Assembly (NCBI GenBank): GCA_002410755.1
Contig: DHOL01000006.1
Span: 1-9,183 of the forward strand
Length of the DNA: 9,183 bases
DNA from: Ruminococcaceae bacterium UBA5391
GTDB taxonomy: Bacteria; Bacillota; Clostridia; Oscillospirales; Acutalibacteraceae
Direction of reading: 5' to 3'
The notes under the pieces are model-generated. The model saw only the letters and a program-made list of their open reading frames with translations. It was not told where the DNA came from and searched no databases. Shown here in pieces: positions 6,103-9,183 of the stretch (its first letter is position 1; each line of letters begins with the position of its first letter). Both the position numbers and the translations under genes were made by a program.

Positions 6103-6831
6103 CTAATTGTCTCGATTCCCCAGAATCACACCGGGGTTAGCAAAAAACAGTTTCTGTGTATAGGCTTCCCCCAGCTTTTTCTGAATCATTTGCGCCGCTC
6201 TCCCCAAATTCGGCCTGCGGTAATTGCCTGCATGGTGGGAATCTGACGCAACCAGGTGAACACAGTCGGCCCTCATCCATTTTTTGCAAAGCCTCTTCTG
6301 TTTCCATCCTTCTTCTCCCAGCACACTTCCCGCATTTACCTGCACCCACGCTCCAAGCCCAATTAGGTCCCTGATCTTCTCAGGCGCCTGCTGAAGGCAC
6401 GGGTAGCGCTCCGCATGGGCGATTACCGGATGGTAGCCATATTCCACCGCTGCCCGCAGATACTGCTCAATCTGTCCGTATTCATACCGGCTCGAAAATT
6501 CCATCAGGACATACTTACTGTTCCCGAGAGGCTGGATATCCCGTCTGCGCAGCAACGACATAAAGAAATCATTACAGTAGTATTCCCGCCCAAACAGCAA
6601 CATTGGAGCCGGATTCATTTTTTCAGCTTCCCTGCAAAGGCGTTCATACTGGCGGTGTATCTGGTCTTGCGGTGTTTCAAACATTCCAGATCGACAGTGG
6701 GGTGTTGCAATGATGGTTGTAACCCCCTGCTCTGTCTGGAGTTTCAACATAGCCAGTGCTTCTTCCAAATTCTCCGCCCCGTCATCAACATAGGGAAGTA
6801 TATGGCAGTGAAAATCTGTTAGTCCATCCAT
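6103..6831 (-). CDS. cpsB: CpsB/YwqE-type PHP-domain protein-tyrosine phosphatase
   Basis: This 242-residue protein belongs to the metal-dependent (manganese in studied members) PHP phosphatases that dephosphorylate the tyrosine-rich tail of the capsule kinase CpsD/YwqD and so control polymer length or export. The conserved metal ligands are visible: DFHCHILPYVDDGA (residues 6-19: Asp6, His8, His10, Asp16), ATPH (His45), GREYY (Glu83), IAHAERY (His139) and SDSHH (Asp197, His199). The length is close to the roughly 250 residues usual for the family. The start at 6831 gives the canonical short N terminus; AAAGG lies 15 bases upstream, which is far, so translation may be weak or assisted by leader structure. 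It is the last gene of the minus-strand polysaccharide operon, separated from the LCP gene by 218 bp. No partner kinase is in the window. Confidence 0.92.
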   Translation of the reverse strand: MDGLTDFHCHILPYVDDGAENLEEALAMLKLQTEQGVTTIIATPHCRSGMFETPQDQIHRQYERLCREAEKMNPAPMLLFGREYYCNDFFMSLLRRRDIQPLGNSKYVLMEFSSRYEYGQIEQYLRAAVEYGYHPVIAHAERYPCLQQAPEKIRDLIGLGAWVQVNAGSVLGEEGWKQKRLCKKWMRADCVHLVASDSHHAGNYRRPNLGRAAQMIQKKLGEAYTQKLFFANPGVILGNRDN

Positions 6832-6870
6832 ATAATATTATTAAAGCCTTTCTTTCCGCACCCCCTGCAG

Positions 6871-6909
6871 AAAGCGCCTCTCCAAGGCTTATCCCTGAAG
6901 AGGCGCTTT
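6871..6909. promoter_or_regulatory. Strong hairpin in the cpsB leader
   Basis: AAAGCGCCTCT (6871-6881) and AGAGGCGCTTT (6899-6909) form a perfect 11-bp stem with a 17-base loop. On the plus strand it ends in four Ts, on the minus strand in TTTC, so it is at best a weak terminator either way. No plus-strand gene lies before it. On the minus strand it ends 39 bp before the cpsB start, where it may act as a leader structure, an attenuator or an RNA-processing or stability element. Confidence 0.5.
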
Positions 6910-6928
6910 TAAGAAGATGCGCTACATT

Positions 6929-6966
6929 AAAAAAAATTCAGGGGAATATCAGGTATTCTTCTCCCC
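6929..6966 (-). terminator. Possible terminator or attenuator after the LCP gene
   Basis: On the minus strand GGGGA and ATA (6966-6954, split by a 5-base bulge) pair with TATTCCCC (6948-6941) around a 5-base loop. TGAA and eight Ts (6936-6929) follow. The stem is short and bulged but the T-run is good. It lies 84 bp past the LCP stop and would partly or wholly separate cpsB from the genes before it. I found no convincing promoter between it and cpsB. Confidence 0.4.
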
Positions 6967-7049
6967 GGAAAATTAAAGGAAATTGCCCCAGTTCCTTCTG
7001 CTGCCGGATTGATTGAAATAATATTTTTTATTGCCATTATCAGATAATT

Positions 7050-8060
7050 TTATTTTACTGGAACGTAAAATTTCTCTACCACCATCCGGCGCAGAGCATC
7101 GTCGTCCACGTCATATTCATCATGAGAAGCACCTTGCTGTGTTTTCCCCGGTACTTTCAATACTTCATCATCCAGTTGGTATTGAACCAGCTTCTGAATG
7201 CTCTCCGCATCCAAATCCGATTGCAGGTATGGTTTAGCTGCTTTCTGTAACTTCTGGATAACCGCGCTGGAATTTTTCTGGCTCATCTCGCGGCAAAACG
7301 CTTTTGCAAATTGCATTTGCCGCTCCATTCGGGTATCATTGCTGCCGGTGACAGAAATGTCGCGGTAATGGACATATTGGAATGCCTGTTTCCCGTCAAG
7401 GGTAAGGACAGCGCCTTTCCGGAATTCAGGGCTGACCGAGGTATAATCTTCAGGGACCGTAATTTTCACTCCACCGAGAGCGTCTACCACCGGCGCAATT
7501 CCGTCCATGGTAAGGGAAACCGTAGCATCAACCGGTACGCCATATAAAAGCTCGGATATTTTTTTTGCTGCAAGCCAGCATCCGCGCCGGGCACTGCTGC
7601 TAAATGCATACTGCATGGTCAGCTGCATCTTCCCGGAAAACTGGAAGCTGTCATTGGCATCATAAACATCAATATCCATCATGGTATCACGGGAAATTTC
7701 CAGCATCCGGCTTGTTTTGGCAGCAGGGTCAAGGGTAAAAAGGAGCATGACATCCGACCGCCCATTTCTGGCTGCAATCTCCTTCACCACAGTACTTTCA
7801 CCTTTGTCGATGCCCAGGAACAAGATGTTTTTAAGGTTGGTCTTATATTGATATTTTTTCCCATTGTAAAGGATGGTATTGCCAAAGCCTTCACTGTCTA
7901 CGGCCAGGCTCCCAGACGGGAGGTTGCCGGTAATTTGGACGGTACTGTTCCTGTTTTCGGCCCGGACGGCAAAATAAGCGCATATCACCACTATGCCGAC
8001 CGCAACCGCGGCCACGATTCCGATTATCCGCTTGGGGTGTTTTTCTTTGTACCGATTCAT
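7050..8060 (-). CDS. LytR-CpsA-Psr (LCP) family glycopolymer transferase
   Basis: This 336-residue membrane protein belongs to the family that moves lipid-linked teichoic acids or capsular polysaccharides onto peptidoglycan outside the cell. One transmembrane helix (about 11-31) follows a basic KEKHPKR segment, giving an inside-N orientation. The LCP domain runs from about 76 to 255 with NILFLGIDKG (78-87), RSDVMLL (101-107), ISRDT (122-126) and HYRD (231-234) followed by TRMERQ (243-248); these Arg and Asp residues bind the polyprenyl-pyrophosphate head and magnesium in studied members. Its ATG overlaps the sortase stop (ATGA, 8060-8057), so the two are probably translationally coupled. The accessory N-terminal domain of larger LCPs is absent. 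The polymer it attaches is not shown, but the Wzz and CpsB neighbours favour a capsule or exopolysaccharide. Confidence 0.92.
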   Translation of the reverse strand: MNRYKEKHPKRIIGIVAAVAVGIVVICAYFAVRAENRNSTVQITGNLPSGSLAVDSEGFGNTILYNGKKYQYKTNLKNILFLGIDKGESTVVKEIAARNGRSDVMLLFTLDPAAKTSRMLEISRDTMMDIDVYDANDSFQFSGKMQLTMQYAFSSSARRGCWLAAKKISELLYGVPVDATVSLTMDGIAPVVDALGGVKITVPEDYTSVSPEFRKGAVLTLDGKQAFQYVHYRDISVTGSNDTRMERQMQFAKAFCREMSQKNSSAVIQKLQKAAKPYLQSDLDAESIQKLVQYQLDDEVLKVPGKTQQGASHDEYDVDDDALRRMVVEKFYVPVK

Positions 8061-8830
8061 CCGGTATACACCGCCTCAATCAGGTATCGGTTATTGGGCT
8101 GACCTCCAACACAGGTGCTTAAGGTAAGAATTTTGCTGTCGGTGCCCACCGATATATCTTTCAGGATTTGGCTGTTCATATCACGGTTGTCAAAAATTGA
8201 GTCTAAAAAGGCTTTCCGGCCTGATTCCACAGAAAAGTCAAACTTTTGGGGAAGGTAGGCATTGCTGTAAACAACAGCGGCAAAAATTTTATAAATACGC
8301 TCGCCTGAAGGGGTTTCAATCAAGATTTCCCGGTGCTTGTTCAGATAGCTGGCATCGCGGTATTTGTTCAAGCTGCCAAACATGGAGCCATTTTTCATAT
8401 CGTGGCCGTAAATAATAGTGTTAAAATCAGAAAAATCTTTTTTGTTGAAGTTTTCAGTATAGATAGAGCCGGGGTAACCGGACTTCCCTTCTATGGTATG
8501 GTTCAGGTAATAGCTCTGATCGGTTGCACTCTGCGCAACCGGATAATCCACCACAGTGTCAGGTATTTTAATCCACGCATAGATATCACGGTTCTTCTTT
8601 TGGAGAGCCGCAAAATCGACGGACACAGCCGGAGCAAAAGGACTGGAAGAAAGATCCCCTGACGAGGGCTGGCTCTGCCGACTGCCTGTCTCAGACTCCA
8701 CCACCTGGCGGAGTGTATTATAGATCTTTGATTTATTATTCAAGTCTGCATAATAATATATCAGGTAGCCGAGTCCGGCAATGGCTACTGCAATACAGAC
8801 AAGCAACGCTGTTAATCTTTTTTTGCTCAT
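8057..8830 (-). CDS. Class B sortase within the polysaccharide operon
   Basis: This 257-residue membrane-bound cysteine transpeptidase cleaves a sorting signal in an exported protein and links it to the wall or to another protein. One N-terminal transmembrane helix (about 7-27) precedes a Ser-rich linker (about 45-65) and the sortase domain (about 70-257). The catalytic set is present: His143 in YGHDM, Cys240 in LSTC and Arg248 in NNRYL. IYAWIKIPDTVVDYPV (83-98) and the domain length are typical of class B. The start at 8830 overlaps the stop of the chain-length gene (ATGA), no clear ribosome binding site precedes it, and its stop overlaps the LCP start. It is thus locked between two polysaccharide genes. 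No protein with an NPQTN- or LPXTG-like signal is seen in the window, so its substrate is unknown. Confidence 0.93.
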   Translation of the reverse strand: MSKKRLTALLVCIAVAIAGLGYLIYYYADLNNKSKIYNTLRQVVESETGSRQSQPSSGDLSSSPFAPAVSVDFAALQKKNRDIYAWIKIPDTVVDYPVAQSATDQSYYLNHTIEGKSGYPGSIYTENFNKKDFSDFNTIIYGHDMKNGSMFGSLNKYRDASYLNKHREILIETPSGERIYKIFAAVVYSNAYLPQKFDFSVESGRKAFLDSIFDNRDMNSQILKDISVGTDSKILTLSTCVGGQPNNRYLIEAVYTG

Positions 8831-9183
8831 GTCTGACGGTTCACACAGATTTCCGCATTGTTATGCTTTATTTTTTTCCCGTTATGATGCCCCTTTCGGT
8901 GCTTTCCGGAATCCACGTCGCTGTGTTCCAGCGGAATTGCTGCCAGGGTATTCATTCCGAGATATTTGGTAATATCCTCTTCCGTCTTAATTGTGTCATC
9001 CATATAATAGCGGGACAGGACTACAATAATTGCAATCAGCAGGCCAAGGAGCCCACCGATTACCGTATTCTGCACAGTATTTGGGCTGGACGGCTTCTTC
9101 GGTACAACCGCCTGCTCAACCGTGGAAGGCTTGCTTGTGCTCATCACTTCCGCAACCCGGTCACTCAGCGATTCCGCCATTGC
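8827..9183 (-). CDS. C-terminal part of a Wzz/YveK (CpsC)-type polysaccharide chain-length protein
   Basis: The reading frame runs off the right edge; 118 residues are visible and the start is missing. The fragment has the hallmark end of this family: a Pro-rich stretch (VPKKPSSPN), the second transmembrane helix (VIGGLLGLLIAIIVVLS) and the cytoplasmic tail YMDDTIKTEEDITKYLG followed by NTLAAIP. Such proteins activate and partner the capsule tyrosine kinase and help set polymer length. The far C terminus is basic and His/Asn-rich (GKHRKGHHNGKKIKHNN), with no kinase domain fused. It is the first visible gene of the minus-strand operon and its TGA overlaps the sortase ATG. Confidence 0.9.
   Translation of the reverse strand, partial: AMAESLSDRVAEVMSTSKPSTVEQAVVPKKPSSPNTVQNTVIGGLLGLLIAIIVVLSRYYMDDTIKTEEDITKYLGMNTLAAIPLEHSDVDSGKHRKGHHNGKKIKHNNAEICVNRQT

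Overview
The window looks like a chromosomal segment from a Gram-positive Bacillota, most likely class Clostridia. The evidence is a class B sortase, a LytR-CpsA-Psr (LCP) glycopolymer ligase, a PHP-type CpsB phosphatase, a YveK/CpsC-type chain-length protein, strong AGGAGG-type ribosome binding sites and sigma-A-like promoters with extended -10 boxes. The genus cannot be fixed from this sequence. The theme is surface polysaccharide: precursor supply, possible phosphocholine activation, chain-length control and attachment to the wall.

Left part (1-1858): a repeat arm and a plus-strand terminator belong to a gene outside the window. They are followed by a minus-strand phosphohexomutase (66-1481) and a 377-bp divergent intergenic region. 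That region carries the promoter of the next gene, a small palindrome and a doubtful minus-strand micro-ORF with a perfect Shine-Dalgarno (SD) sequence.

Middle part (1859-5974): two plus-strand genes. The first is a cytoplasmic family 3 glycoside hydrolase. The second is a three-domain protein: a short winged-helix-like segment, a LicC-like cytidylyltransferase and a LicA-like choline kinase, predicted to turn choline into CDP-choline on one polypeptide. The 223 bp between them hold two hairpin repeats, another inverted repeat and a good promoter, so the second gene probably has its own transcript. A hairpin almost identical to one upstream serves as its terminator.

Right part (6103-9183): a minus-strand cell-surface operon, read from the right edge. 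It has the C-terminal end of a Wzz/YveK chain-length protein, a class B sortase and an LCP ligase, joined by two ATGA start/stop overlaps. After a 218-bp gap with a terminator-like hairpin and a second hairpin comes a CpsB/YwqE-type PHP phosphatase. The cognate tyrosine kinase is not in the window.

A coherent reading, which is inference, is that the phosphohexomutase feeds hexose-1-phosphate into nucleotide-sugar synthesis. The Wzz-LCP-CpsB set would control and attach a polymer, and the LicCA fusion would supply phosphocholine for decorating it. The sortase lies inside the same translational unit, so protein anchoring and polymer anchoring may be co-produced. The most interesting points are this sortase placement, the fused CDP-choline enzyme with a cysteine-crowded catalytic loop, and the repeat hairpins around its gene. 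None is proven to be a new system.
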